Source: JBKBKN01 sp046294625
GTDB taxonomy: Bacteria > Bacteroidota > Bacteroidia > M30B66
DNA: 64,000 bases
NCBI GenBank assembly: GCA_046294625.1
Contig: JBKBKN010000016.1
Span: 1-64,000, forward strand
Direction: 5' to 3'
Positions 25,213-33,727 of the stretch are shown here, piece after piece. Position 1 is the first letter of the stretch, and each line of letters begins with the position of its first letter. The position numbers were made by a program, and so were the translations under genes. The notes under the pieces were generated by a model. It saw only the letters and a list, made by a program, of their open reading frames with translations, searched no databases and was not told the origin of the DNA.

Positions 25213-25680
25213 ATGAGAAAGACCACGCCAAAAAGAATTCCGAGAAAACCGGATCCTAAATTCAACGATACACTTGTTACAAGATTCGTTAACAACCTCA
25301 TGTACGACGGTAAAAAAAGCATTGCCTACAACATTTTTTATGAAGCGGTTGCCATCGTAGAAAAACGCACAGAAGAGAGTGGGTATGAAGTGTGGAAAAA
25401 AGCGTTGGAAAATGTTTCACCTTCGGTAGAAGTTAAATCAAGAAGAGTAGGTGGAGCAACTTTTCAAATTCCAATGGAAATACGCCCGGATAGAAAAACT
25501 GCCTTGGGAATAAAGTGGTTGATCATGTTTTCCAGAAAAAGAAACGAGAAATCAATGGCTCAAAAGCTTGCTTCCGAGATTATAGCAGCATCAAAAGGTG
25601 AAGGTGCAGCACATAAAAAGAAAGAAGACACGCACCGCATGGCTGAAGCAAACAAAGCATTCTCTCATTTTAGATTCTAA
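25213..25680 (+). CDS. rpsG: Small ribosomal subunit protein uS7
   Basis: The 155-residue protein is the 16S rRNA 3'-domain assembly initiator of the 30S subunit. Diagnostic stretches are LVTRFVNNLMYDGKKS, NVSPSVEVKSRRVGGATFQIP, and the C-terminal HRMAEANKAFSHFRF. It lies between rpsL and fusA, as in the classic str operon. Confidence 0.98.
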   Translation: MRKTTPKRIPRKPDPKFNDTLVTRFVNNLMYDGKKSIAYNIFYEAVAIVEKRTEESGYEVWKKALENVSPSVEVKSRRVGGATFQIPMEIRPDRKTALGIKWLIMFSRKRNEKSMAQKLASEIIAASKGEGAAHKKKEDTHRMAEANKAFSHFRF

Positions 25681-25701
25681 ATTTTACAGATAAACAAAAC
25701 A

Positions 25702-27807
25702 ATGGCAACCGACTTAAGATTTACCAGAAACATAGGCATCGCAGCACATATTGATGCTGGTAAAACAACAACAACTGAGCGTATTCTTTATTACACGGGT
25801 GTAAATCACAAAATAGGTGAAGTGCATGATGGTGCTGCTACAATGGACTGGATGGTGCAGGAACAAGAACGTGGGATTACTATTACATCCGCGGCCACAA
25901 CTTGTTTTTGGAATTATCGAAACAATAAATATAAAATTAACATCATTGATACGCCAGGGCACGTTGATTTCACGGTAGAAGTAAACCGTTCTTTACGAGT
26001 TCTCGACGGTTTGGTGTTCTTATTTTCTGCAGTTGACGGTGTTGAGCCTCAATCTGAAACAAATTGGAGGTTAGCCAACAATTACAATGTGACCCGAATC
26101 GGTTTTGTTAATAAGATGGACAGACAGGGTGCAGATTTTCTTGCAGTAGTTAAACAAGTTCGTGATGTTTTAGGTGGAAATGCTATTCCGCTTCAGCTGC
26201 CTATTGGTGCAGAAGAAACCTTCCGTGGAGTAGTTGATTTGATCAACTTTAGGGGTATTGAATGGAATGAACACGACAAGGGGATGACTTACAACGTAGT
26301 AGATATTCCCGCCGACATGATGGCTGAAGCTCTTGAGTGGAGAGAAAAGCTTTTCGAAGCCGTAGCTGAGTATGACGATACGCTAATGGAAAAATTCTTT
26401 GACAATCCTGAATCGATCACAGAAGCGGAAGTATTGGCGGCCCTAAGAAAAGCTTGTATAGCAAACAAAATTGTGCCAATGGTTTGTGGATCTTCTTTTA
26501 AAAACAAAGGGGTTCAAACCATGTTGGACTACGTAATGGAGCTAATGCCAAGTCCATTGGATAAAGAAAATATCATTGGAATTGATCCAAACACGGAAAA
26601 AGAAATTACACGTCGTCCTGATCCAAAAGAGCCATTTACGGCACTCGCTTTTAAAATTGCAACTGACCCATTTGTTGGTCGCTTATGTTTCTTCCGTGTA
26701 TATTCTGGTAAGCTTGATGCGGGCTCTTACGTTTACAATTCAAGAAGCGGAAATAAGGAAAGAATATCAAGAATCTTCCAAATGCATGCGAACAAGCAAA
26801 ACCCTATTGAGGCTATCGAAGCAGGCGACATAGGTGCAGCTGTGGGTTTCAAAGATATAAAAACCGGTGATACACTTTGCGACGAGAAGAATCCTATCGT
26901 ACTCGAAGCTATGCAATTCCCTGAACCAGTTATTGGTATCGCTATTGAGCCTAAAACTCAAGCTGATGTTGATAAATTAGGCATGGCACTTTCTAAGTTA
27001 GCTGAAGAAGATCCTACCTTCAGAGTTAAAACTGATGAAGATACAGGTCAAACAATTATCTCTGGAATGGGTGAGCTACACCTTGATATTATTCTTGACC
27101 GTTTGAAAAGAGAATTCAAGGTAGAATGTAATCAAGGAGCTCCACAGGTTAACTATAAAGAAGCTCTTACAGCCACAGTTTCTCACCGTGAGGTATACAA
27201 GAAACAAACTGGTGGTCGTGGTAAGTTTGCCGATATTGTGTTTACACTTGGACCAGCAGATGAAGGCAAAGAAGGTCTTCAATTTGTAAATGAAGTAGTA
27301 GGTGGAAATATTCCCAGAGAATACATACCAGCTGTTGAGAAGGGCTTTAAATCTGCCATGGTTAATGGTGTGTTAGCAGGTTATGCCATCGATAACATGA
27401 AAGTGGTAGTAAGCGACGGTTCCTATCATGCTGTCGATTCTGATTCATTGTCTTTCGAAATATGTGCAAGAATCGGATTTAAAGAAGCGGCTAAAAATGC
27501 CAAACCAGTTTTGTTAGAGCCGATTATGAAGGTAGAGGTAGTAACGCCTGAAGAATATATGGGTGATATCATTGGTGACTTGAACAAGCGTCGTGGTCAA
27601 ATGGAAGGAATGGATAGTAGAGCAGGAGCTCAGGTAATCAAGGCTAAAGTTCCTCTTTCTGAAATGTTTGGTTACGTGACCACGCTTCGCACCATTTCAT
27701 CCGGACGTGCAAATTCAACTATGGAATTCTCTCATTACGCTGAAGCACCTAAAAATATTGCTGACGAAGTAATTGCAAAAGCAAAAGGTAAATTAGAAAA
27801 AGCATAA
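25702..27807 (+). CDS. fusA: Elongation factor G
   Basis: The 701-residue translational GTPase catalyses ribosomal translocation and, with RRF, recycling. The G motifs are clear: AHIDAGKTTTTERIL (G1), DTPGHVDF (G3) and NKMDRQGAD (G4). Domains II to V follow, with GMGELHLDIILDRLKREF in domain III. It closes the str part of the super-operon. No tuf gene follows; rpsJ begins 27 nt later, so tuf must be elsewhere in the genome. Confidence 0.98.
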   Translation: MATDLRFTRNIGIAAHIDAGKTTTTERILYYTGVNHKIGEVHDGAATMDWMVQEQERGITITSAATTCFWNYRNNKYKINIIDTPGHVDFTVEVNRSLRVLDGLVFLFSAVDGVEPQSETNWRLANNYNVTRIGFVNKMDRQGADFLAVVKQVRDVLGGNAIPLQLPIGAEETFRGVVDLINFRGIEWNEHDKGMTYNVVDIPADMMAEALEWREKLFEAVAEYDDTLMEKFFDNPESITEAEVLAALRKACIANKIVPMVCGSSFKNKGVQTMLDYVMELMPSPLDKENIIGIDPNTEKEITRRPDPKEPFTALAFKIATDPFVGRLCFFRVYSGKLDAGSYVYNSRSGNKERISRIFQMHANKQNPIEAIEAGDIGAAVGFKDIKTGDTLCDEKNPIVLEAMQFPEPVIGIAIEPKTQADVDKLGMALSKLAEEDPTFRVKTDEDTGQTIISGMGELHLDIILDRLKREFKVECNQGAPQVNYKEALTATVSHREVYKKQTGGRGKFADIVFTLGPADEGKEGLQFVNEVVGGNIPREYIPAVEKGFKSAMVNGVLAGYAIDNMKVVVSDGSYHAVDSDSLSFEICARIGFKEAAKNAKPVLLEPIMKVEVVTPEEYMGDIIGDLNKRRGQMEGMDSRAGAQVIKAKVPLSEMFGYVTTLRTISSGRANSTMEFSHYAEAPKNIADEVIAKAKGKLEKA

Positions 27808-27834
27808 TCAAACGTTCTTTATAGCATCTCAAAC

Positions 27835-28140
27835 ATGAGCCAAAAAATTAGAATAAAACTTAAATCCTACGATTACAACCTCGTTGACAAATCAGCTGAG
27901 AAAATAGTAAAAACAGTGAAAATAACTGGTGCTGTGGTTAGTGGTCCAATACCGCTTCCAACGGATAAAAAAATTTACACAGTGTTAAGGTCACCTCACG
28001 TGAACAAGAAAGCTAGAGAGCAATTTCAGCTTTGTTCATACAAGAGATTGCTTGATATCTACAGCACAACGTCTAAAACGGTTGACGCTTTGATGAAGCT
28101 CGAACTTCCTAGCGGTGTAGAAGTTGAAATCAAGGTTTAG
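27835..28140 (+). CDS. rpsJ: Small ribosomal subunit protein uS10
   Basis: The 101-residue 30S head protein also acts as NusE in transcription antitermination. The motifs KIRIKLKSYDYNLVDKSAEK, GPIPLPTDKKIYTVLRSPHV and SREQF-like AREQFQL are typical. It is the first gene of the S10 cluster, joined here to the str genes without a visible terminator. Confidence 0.98.
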   Translation: MSQKIRIKLKSYDYNLVDKSAEKIVKTVKITGAVVSGPIPLPTDKKIYTVLRSPHVNKKAREQFQLCSYKRLLDIYSTTSKTVDALMKLELPSGVEVEIKV

Positions 28141-28179
28141 TTTTATCAGAAAATAGTTTAATAATAACAACTCAATAAA

Positions 28180-28797
28180 ATGTCAGGATTAATCGGTAAA
28201 AAAATCGGAATGACAAGCATCTACAGTGCCGCTGGTAAGAACATACCATGCACAATTATAGAGGCTGGTCCTTGCGTAGTTACGCAAGTAAAAACCGTCG
28301 AGAATGACGGCTATTCTGCAGTTCAACTGGCGTTTGATGAGCGTAAGGAAAAAAATACTCCTGCGGCGCTCAAAGGACACTTTGAAAAAGCAAAAACAAC
28401 CCCTAAGCATCAGGTAGTAGAATTTAAGCATTTTACATCCGAAAGAAGTCTTGGTGAAGTAATCACTGTGGACTTATTTGAAGAAGGTGAGTTTGTGGAT
28501 GTAGCAGGAACTTCAAAAGGAAAAGGTTTTCAAGGTGTAGTGAAGAGACACGGTTTTAGTGGTGTTGGTATGCAGACACATGGTCAGCACAACCGCCTTC
28601 GCGCCCCTGGTTCACTTGGTGCTTCTTCTTATCCTTCTCGCGTATTTAAAGGTATGCGAATGGCAGGTCGTACCGGTGGAAGCCGTGTTAAGGTTCAAAA
28701 CCTACAAGTAGTTAAAGTTTTACCAGAACAGAATCTGATATTAGTTCAGGGTGCTATACCCGGACCAAAGGGTTCTTATGTAATGATCGAGAAATAA
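28180..28797 (+). CDS. rplC: Large ribosomal subunit protein uL3
   Basis: The 205-residue protein is an early 50S assembly protein near the peptidyl-transferase centre. It shows GKKIGMTSIY at the start, the KGKGFQGVVKRHGF segment, and GMRMAGRTGGSRVKVQNL. The conserved Gln of MQTHGQHNRLRAPGSLG, methylated by PrmB in proteobacteria, is present. It follows rpsJ and precedes rplD by 2 nt. Confidence 0.98.
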   Translation: MSGLIGKKIGMTSIYSAAGKNIPCTIIEAGPCVVTQVKTVENDGYSAVQLAFDERKEKNTPAALKGHFEKAKTTPKHQVVEFKHFTSERSLGEVITVDLFEEGEFVDVAGTSKGKGFQGVVKRHGFSGVGMQTHGQHNRLRAPGSLGASSYPSRVFKGMRMAGRTGGSRVKVQNLQVVKVLPEQNLILVQGAIPGPKGSYVMIEK

Positions 28798-28799
28798 CC

Positions 28800-29432
28800 A
28801 TGGAACTTACAGTCTTAAATACAAACGGTAAAGAAACCGGAAGAAAGGTTTCACTTAGCAAAGAGATTTTTGCTATTGAGCCAAATGATCATGCGATTTA
28901 CTTGGATGTTAAGCTAATATTAGCTAATCGTCGTCAAGGAACGCACAAAGCAAAAGAAAGAGCTGAAGTGAACTACTCTACTCGCAAGCTTAAAAGACAA
29001 AAAGGTACAGGTGGTGCACGTGCAGGTAGCATTAAGTCGCCAGTGTTTGTAGGTGGTGGTCGTATTTTCGGTCCAAGACCACGCAATTATGGTTTCAAAT
29101 TGAACAAGAAAGTTAAAGAGCTTGCTCGTAAGTCTGCGCTTTCATACAAAGCTAAGGATAATGAAATCACACTTTTGGAGAACTTTAGCTATGAAAAGCC
29201 TTCAACAAAAAACTTCTCAGCATTGCTGAAGAATCTAAGTCTTGAAGGTAAAAAATCGCTATTAGTAGTTTCCTCTGCCGATAAGAATATTTACTTGTCT
29301 GCTCGCAACATTCAAGGAACTAAAGTTGTGCCGGCCAATCAATTGAATACATACGATATTCTAAATGCCAGTCAAATTATAGTTATGGAGAATGCACTGC
29401 CTTCTATTGAATCAACCTTTAATAAGAATTAA
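28800..29432 (+). CDS. rplD: Large ribosomal subunit protein uL4
   Basis: The 210-residue protein lines the peptide exit tunnel. In E. coli it also represses the S10 operon; no evidence for that exists in this leader. The tunnel-loop motif KRQKGTGGARAGSIKSP and FGPRPRNYGFKLNKK are intact, so there is no sign of macrolide-resistance changes. It sits between rplC and rplW with 2-nt gaps on both sides. Confidence 0.98.
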   Translation: MELTVLNTNGKETGRKVSLSKEIFAIEPNDHAIYLDVKLILANRRQGTHKAKERAEVNYSTRKLKRQKGTGGARAGSIKSPVFVGGGRIFGPRPRNYGFKLNKKVKELARKSALSYKAKDNEITLLENFSYEKPSTKNFSALLKNLSLEGKKSLLVVSSADKNIYLSARNIQGTKVVPANQLNTYDILNASQIIVMENALPSIESTFNKN

Positions 29433-29434
29433 TC

Positions 29435-29725
29435 ATGGGCGTAATCATTAAACCAATTATCACGGAAAAATATACTGCTTTTGCTGAGAAATTCAACAGG
29501 TTTGGATTCATTGTTGAAGAAACTGCCAACAAAGTACAGATTAAACAGGCTGTTGAGCAAGCTTATGGTGTGAAAGTAAAAGAAGTAAACACCATTCGTC
29601 ACGCGGGTAAAGTAAAAACGCGTAACACAAAACAAGGATTTAACATGGGTATTACCGGTCGTTGCAAAAAGGCAATTGTTACACTGGCAGCTGGCGATAC
29701 TATTGATTTTTACAGTAACATTTAA
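29435..29725 (+). CDS. rplW: Large ribosomal subunit protein uL23
   Basis: The 96-residue protein lies at the exit of the ribosomal tunnel and docks trigger factor and the signal recognition particle. VIIKPIITEKYT at the start and VKVKEVNTIRHAGKVK are typical. It starts 2 nt after rplD. Confidence 0.97.
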   Translation: MGVIIKPIITEKYTAFAEKFNRFGFIVEETANKVQIKQAVEQAYGVKVKEVNTIRHAGKVKTRNTKQGFNMGITGRCKKAIVTLAAGDTIDFYSNI

Positions 29726-29731
29726 TAAGAA

Positions 29732-30556
29732 ATGGCACTAAAGAAGTTTAATCCGGTAACACCCGGAACAAGATTTAAAGTTGCAAACACCTTCGCGGAA
29801 GTCACTGCTGAAAAACCCGAGAAGAGCCTCTTGCTGAAAGGTAAAAGATCTGGCGGTCGTAATAATAGCGGTAAAATGACGATGCGTTATTTAGGCGGTG
29901 GTCACAAGCAGCGTTACAGAATCGTTGATTTCAAACGTGAAAAGTTTGGTATCCCTGCTACTGTTAAGTCAATTGAATATGACCCAAACAGAACATCGCG
30001 TATTGCACTGCTTTATTATGCAGATGGCGAGAAGCGCTACATCATTGCTCCCAACGGTTTGGAAGTTGGGGCAACTTTGTTGTCAGGTGAAAATACCCCT
30101 GTAGAAACAGGTAATGCAATGTTGCTTAAAAACATCCCGCTTGGTACTACTATTCATAATATTGAATTGCGTCCTGGACAAGGTGCAGCTATTGTGAGAA
30201 GTGCAGGATCTTCAGCTCAACTTTTAGCTAAGGATGGCCGCTATGTAGTAGTGAAAATGCCTTCAGGTGAAACTCGTTTAATTCTTGCATCTTGTATGGC
30301 TGTGATTGGTTCAGTATCGAATCCTGATCATCGCTTGGAGGTAAGTGGTAAAGCTGGTAGATCAAGATGGCTTGGGCGTCGTCCTCGCAACAGAGGGGTG
30401 TCAATGAACCCGGTAGATCACCCTATGGGTGGTGGTGAAGGTAGAGCCTCAGGAGGTCACCCACGCTCTAGAAAAGGTATTCCGGCAAAAGGATACAAAA
30501 CAAGAGCGCCAAAGAACAAGAGCAACAAATACATTATTGAAAGAAGAAAAAAATAA
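29732..30556 (+). CDS. rplB: Large ribosomal subunit protein uL2
   Basis: The 274-residue protein is needed for peptidyl transfer and subunit joining. The conserved C-terminal loop NPVDHPMGGGEGRASGGHP carries the essential His. KRSGGRNNSGKMTMRYLGGGHK and GQGAAIVRSAGSSAQL are the other signatures. It lies between rplW and rpsS in the S10 cluster. Confidence 0.98.
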   Translation: MALKKFNPVTPGTRFKVANTFAEVTAEKPEKSLLLKGKRSGGRNNSGKMTMRYLGGGHKQRYRIVDFKREKFGIPATVKSIEYDPNRTSRIALLYYADGEKRYIIAPNGLEVGATLLSGENTPVETGNAMLLKNIPLGTTIHNIELRPGQGAAIVRSAGSSAQLLAKDGRYVVVKMPSGETRLILASCMAVIGSVSNPDHRLEVSGKAGRSRWLGRRPRNRGVSMNPVDHPMGGGEGRASGGHPRSRKGIPAKGYKTRAPKNKSNKYIIERRKK

Positions 30557-30565
30557 TACAACGTT

Positions 30566-30571
30566 AAGGAG
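30566..30571 (+). promoter_or_regulatory. Shine-Dalgarno-like site before rpsS
   Basis: AAGGAG lies 9 nt before the rpsS ATG. Nearly all other genes in this cluster have only A-rich leaders, as usual in this phylum, so this is the clearest classical ribosome-binding site seen in the window. Confidence 0.6.
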
Positions 30572-30580
30572 TAACTTAAT

Positions 30581-30862
30581 ATGAGCAGATCACTTAAAAA
30601 AGGTCCTTTTATCGATTTTAAACTCGACAAAAAGGTTATGGCGATGAACGATGCAGGCAAGAAGTCTGTAATCAAAACATGGGCTCGTCGCTCAATGATA
30701 TCACCCGACTTCGTTGGTCATACATTCGCTGTGCACAACGGCAATAAATTCATCCCGGTTTATGTAACCGAGAACATGGTAGGCCATAAACTTGGAGAGT
30801 TTGCCCCTACACGTATGTTCCGCGGTCATGCCGGCAATAAAAAAGATAAAGGCAGAAAATAA
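30581..30862 (+). CDS. rpsS: Small ribosomal subunit protein uS19
   Basis: The 93-residue 30S head protein contacts the A-site tRNA region. SRSLKKGPFIDFKLDKKV at the start, TWARRSMISPDFVGHT, and GHKLGEFAPTRMFRGHAG are diagnostic. It is preceded by an unusual Shine-Dalgarno-like AAGGAG. Confidence 0.98.
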   Translation: MSRSLKKGPFIDFKLDKKVMAMNDAGKKSVIKTWARRSMISPDFVGHTFAVHNGNKFIPVYVTENMVGHKLGEFAPTRMFRGHAGNKKDKGRK

Positions 30863-30869
30863 TTGAATC

Positions 30870-31274
30870 ATGGGAGCTAGAAAAAAAATAATGGCCGATG
30901 CAATGAAGGCCGAGAGAAAAGCAAGTGCGTTTGCAAAGCTTAATAATTGCCCTACATCACCGCGTAAAATGCGCCTCGTGGCAGATATGATTCGTGGTGC
31001 TGAAATTGACAAAGCACTTTCTATGTTGAAGTATAGCAACAAGGAAGCAGCGTCCAGAATTGAAAAGCTATTGCGTTCTGCCATTGCTAACTGGGAAGCC
31101 AAAAATGAAGGATTAAGCCTTGAAGAGAGTAACCTGTTTGTAAAAGAAATTTCTGTGGATGGTGGAAGAGTTTTGAAAAGACTTCGTCCAGCACCTCAAG
31201 GAAGAGGTTATAGAATCAGAAAAAGATCAAATCATGTTACACTCGTACTTGATTCAAAAAACAACATCAATTAA
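30870..31274 (+). CDS. rplV: Large ribosomal subunit protein uL22
   Basis: The 134-residue protein lines the exit tunnel. NNCPTSPRKMRLVADMIRG is the typical opening, after an N-terminal basic extension of about 25 residues. The tunnel hairpin GGRVLKRLRPAPQGRGYRIRK appears wild type. It lies 7 nt after rpsS. Confidence 0.97.
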   Translation: MGARKKIMADAMKAERKASAFAKLNNCPTSPRKMRLVADMIRGAEIDKALSMLKYSNKEAASRIEKLLRSAIANWEAKNEGLSLEESNLFVKEISVDGGRVLKRLRPAPQGRGYRIRKRSNHVTLVLDSKNNIN

Positions 31275-31291
31275 ATAAAGCATCATTGTAA

Positions 31292-32023
31292 ATGGGACAA
31301 AAAGTAAACCCTATCGGACTGAGACTTGGAATCATCAAAGGATGGGATTCTAATTGGTATGGTGGAAAAAACTATGCAGATAAAATCGTAGAAGATTTCA
31401 AAATCCGTAATTATCTTCAAACACGTCTTAATAAAGCAGGTGTTTCCAAGATTGTTATCGAACGAACTTTGAAGCTAATCACTGTTACTATCAATACAGC
31501 TCGTCCGGGCATTATCATAGGTAAGCAAGGTCAGGAAGTTGATCGATTGAAAGAAGAGTTGAAGCGAATTACTAAGAAAGATGTTCAAATCAACATTTTC
31601 GAAATCAAAAGACCTGAGCTTGATGCGCAATTGGTAGCTGATGGCATTGCCCGTCAGATCGAAGGTCGTGTTTCTTTCCGCCGTGCGCTAAAGACTGCAC
31701 TTACATCTACTATGAGAATGAATGCAGAAGGAATAAAGTTAAAGATTTCTGGTCGTTTGGGCGGAGCAGAGATGGCGCGCGTTGAAAGCTACAAAGAAGG
31801 TAGAACGCCACTACATACGCTTCGTGCAGACATTGATTATGCAGTTGCAGAAGCGCACACCACTTATGGTCGCATCGGAATTAAAGTGTGGATTTGCAAG
31901 GGTGAAGTATTTGGTAAGCGTGATTTGTCCCCTAACATAGGAGCTACTTCTGCTACAAAAGGAAAATCTCAAGCATCTTCTCCATCACGCGGTGGAAAAG
32001 GCAAGAGAGGTGGAAATAAATAA
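31292..32023 (+). CDS. rpsC: Small ribosomal subunit protein uS3
   Basis: The 243-residue protein of the mRNA entry site opens MGQKVNPIGLRLGI. The KH domain has the GxxG loop in ARPGIIIGKQGQEVD. It ends in a low-complexity Ser/Gly/Lys tail (SPSRGGKGKRGGNK), longer than in E. coli. A 134-nt gap follows with a promoter and hairpin, so transcripts may end here. Confidence 0.97.
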   Translation: MGQKVNPIGLRLGIIKGWDSNWYGGKNYADKIVEDFKIRNYLQTRLNKAGVSKIVIERTLKLITVTINTARPGIIIGKQGQEVDRLKEELKRITKKDVQINIFEIKRPELDAQLVADGIARQIEGRVSFRRALKTALTSTMRMNAEGIKLKISGRLGGAEMARVESYKEGRTPLHTLRADIDYAVAEAHTTYGRIGIKVWICKGEVFGKRDLSPNIGATSATKGKSQASSPSRGGKGKRGGNK

Positions 32024-32048
32024 TTGAGAAAATATTTTTACTAACATA

Positions 32049-32078
32049 TTGAATTTAACAAAATTAAACTTACCTTTG
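32049..32078 (+). promoter_or_regulatory. Internal promoter upstream of rplP
   Basis: TTG (32049-32051), 19 nt, then TACCTTTG (32071-32078) is as good a match as the promoter before rpsL. It lies in the only large gap in the cluster and should drive rplP and everything downstream. Confidence 0.82.
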
Positions 32079-32105
32079 CCGTCCCAAAAATCGGGCGGCT
32101 TTTTT
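32078..32105 (+). terminator. Hairpin with T run between rpsC and rplP (terminator or attenuator)
   Basis: GCCG-T-CCC pairs with GGG-CGGC (one bulged T, 7-nt loop), immediately followed by six T residues. Transcripts coming from rpsC would meet a complete intrinsic terminator, whereas transcripts from the internal promoter start inside its left arm and would escape it. Confidence 0.65.
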
Positions 32106-32157
32106 AACCTAAAAAGTACGGACGCAAAGGGAGTTAAATAAAAAATAAGTTTTAGCG

Positions 32158-32586
32158 ATGCTACAACCAAAACGTACCAAGTACAGAAAAATGCACAAGA
32201 TGAAAATGAAAGGGAATGCTACCCGCGGAGCGGAGCTTGCATTCGGTTCATTTGGCATCAAGGCAATGGAAGGTGTGTGGATGACTGCACGTCAGATCGA
32301 AGCTGCAAGGATTGCCGTAACACGTTACATGAAACGTGAAGGTCAAATTTGGATTCGTGTGTTTCCCGATAAGCCAATCACCAAGAAACCAGCAGAGGTT
32401 CGAATGGGTAAAGGTAAAGGCTCACCAGAATACTGGGTTGCTGTGGTTAAGCCAGGTACAATTATCTTCGAAGCGGAAGGTGTTCCGATGGAAATTGCTA
32501 AAGAAGCTTTACGACTGGCAGCACAGAAGCTTCCGGTGACCACCAAGTTTGTCGTAAGAAGAGATTTTGATCCTAATGCACAATAA
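32158..32586 (+). CDS. rplP: Large ribosomal subunit protein uL16
   Basis: The 142-residue protein is near the A site and binds 5S/23S rRNA. It opens MLQPKRTKYRKMHKM, where the Arg/Lys-rich start is typical. GRGAELAFGSFGIK-type ATRGAELAFGSFGIKAME, RVFPDKPITKKPAEVRMGKG and GSPEYWVAVVKPG are family signatures. It is the first gene after the internal promoter. Confidence 0.98.
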   Translation: MLQPKRTKYRKMHKMKMKGNATRGAELAFGSFGIKAMEGVWMTARQIEAARIAVTRYMKREGQIWIRVFPDKPITKKPAEVRMGKGKGSPEYWVAVVKPGTIIFEAEGVPMEIAKEALRLAAQKLPVTTKFVVRRDFDPNAQ

Positions 32587-32595
32587 TTCTGCGAG

Positions 32596-32796
32596 ATGAG
32601 AAAGTTAGATTTTAAAGAATTAAATACAGCTGAACTTCGTGAGAAGATCACCGAAGAGAAAGCACAATACAATAAAATGGTGTTCAACCATTCAATTTCT
32701 CCGCTTGAGAACCCTCTGTCAATCAGAACAAAGCGAAAGCAGATTGCCAGAATGCAAACGGAATTAGTAAAAAGATTAAAAACCGAAAATAATTAA
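32596..32796 (+). CDS. rpmC: Large ribosomal subunit protein uL29
   Basis: The 66-residue two-helix protein is near the tunnel exit. It shows LDFKELNTAELREKITEEK, NPLSIRTKRKQIARMQT and a typical length. It lies 9 nt after rplP and 8 nt before rpsQ. Confidence 0.95.
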   Translation: MRKLDFKELNTAELREKITEEKAQYNKMVFNHSISPLENPLSIRTKRKQIARMQTELVKRLKTENN

Positions 32797-32804
32797 CCGG
32801 TCCA

Positions 32805-33059
32805 ATGGAAAGAAATCTTAGAAAAGAAAGAATCGGGCTTGTAAAGAGCAACAAAATGGATAAAACCATCGTGGTGGCTGTTGAGCGTAAAGTTAAGCAC
32901 CCCAAGTACGGAAAGTTTGTTAAGAAGACGACTACTTTCTTTGCTCATGACGAGAAAAACGACTGTGGTATCGGTGATACGGTTTTGATCAGTGAAACAC
33001 GTCCTCTAAGCAAAAACAAATGTTGGAGATTAGTACAAATTATTGAAAGAGCTAAATAA
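32805..33059 (+). CDS. rpsQ: Small ribosomal subunit protein uS17
   Basis: The 84-residue OB-fold protein binds 16S rRNA early in assembly. RKERIGLVKSNKMDKTIVVA and KHPKYGKFVKKTTTFFAHDE are diagnostic. It sits in the standard order between rpmC and rplN. Confidence 0.97.
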   Translation: MERNLRKERIGLVKSNKMDKTIVVAVERKVKHPKYGKFVKKTTTFFAHDEKNDCGIGDTVLISETRPLSKNKCWRLVQIIERAK

Positions 33060-33068
33060 TATTTTAAA

Positions 33069-33437
33069 ATGATACAGCAGGAATCTCGTCTTACAGTAGC
33101 TGATAACAGCGGCGCCAAGGAAGTTCTTTGTATTCGTGTACTTGGCGGTACCAAAAAGCGCTACGCTAGCGTAGGCGACAAAATAGTCGTTTCTGTTAAA
33201 CACGCGTTACCTTCAGGTAATGCCAAAAAAGGCGCTGTGAGTAAGGCAGTAGTAGTGAGAACGAAAAAAGAAATCAGAAGAAGTGATGGTTCATACATCC
33301 GCTTCGATGATAATGCAGTAGTACTATTGAATAATAATGATGAACTCAGAGGAACGCGTATTTTCGGTCCTGTGGCTCGCGAACTCCGTGAGAAGCAGTA
33401 TATGAAAATTGTGTCACTTGCTCCTGAGGTACTTTAA
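33069..33437 (+). CDS. rplN: Large ribosomal subunit protein uL14
   Basis: The 122-residue interface protein opens MIQQESRLTVADNSGAKEV, with GTRIFGPVARELREKQYMKI at the C-terminus. It is the first gene of the classical spc cluster, here continuous with the S10 genes. Confidence 0.98.
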   Translation: MIQQESRLTVADNSGAKEVLCIRVLGGTKKRYASVGDKIVVSVKHALPSGNAKKGAVSKAVVVRTKKEIRRSDGSYIRFDDNAVVLLNNNDELRGTRIFGPVARELREKQYMKIVSLAPEVL

Positions 33438-33448
33438 TAAAACGAATC

Positions 33449-33727
33449 ATGAAGTTGCATATTAAAAAAGACGATAGAGTTAAAGTTATTGCCGGTGACT
33501 CAAGAGGTCAAAGTGGCCTAGTACTCGAAGTGAATTACAAAACACAAAGAGCAATTGTGGAAGGTGTGAATCTTATTTCCAAGCACACTAAACCAAATAG
33601 CAAGAACCCACAAGGCGGAATTGTTAAGCAAGAAGCCGGTATTCATGTTTCAAATCTTCAACTCGTTGATAAGGCAAAAGCTTCATCAAAGAAAGAATCT
33701 AAAAAGACTAAGGAGGAGAGTAAATAA
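33449..33727 (+). CDS. rplX: Large ribosomal subunit protein uL24
   Basis: The 92-residue early assembly protein has a KOW motif (KKDDRVKVIAGDSRGQSGLV) and the NLISKHTKPNSKNPQGGI segment. The C-terminal tail is Lys/Ser-rich. Its stop shares a base with the rplE start (TAATG), pointing to translational coupling. Confidence 0.96.
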   Translation: MKLHIKKDDRVKVIAGDSRGQSGLVLEVNYKTQRAIVEGVNLISKHTKPNSKNPQGGIVKQEAGIHVSNLQLVDKAKASSKKESKKTKEESK

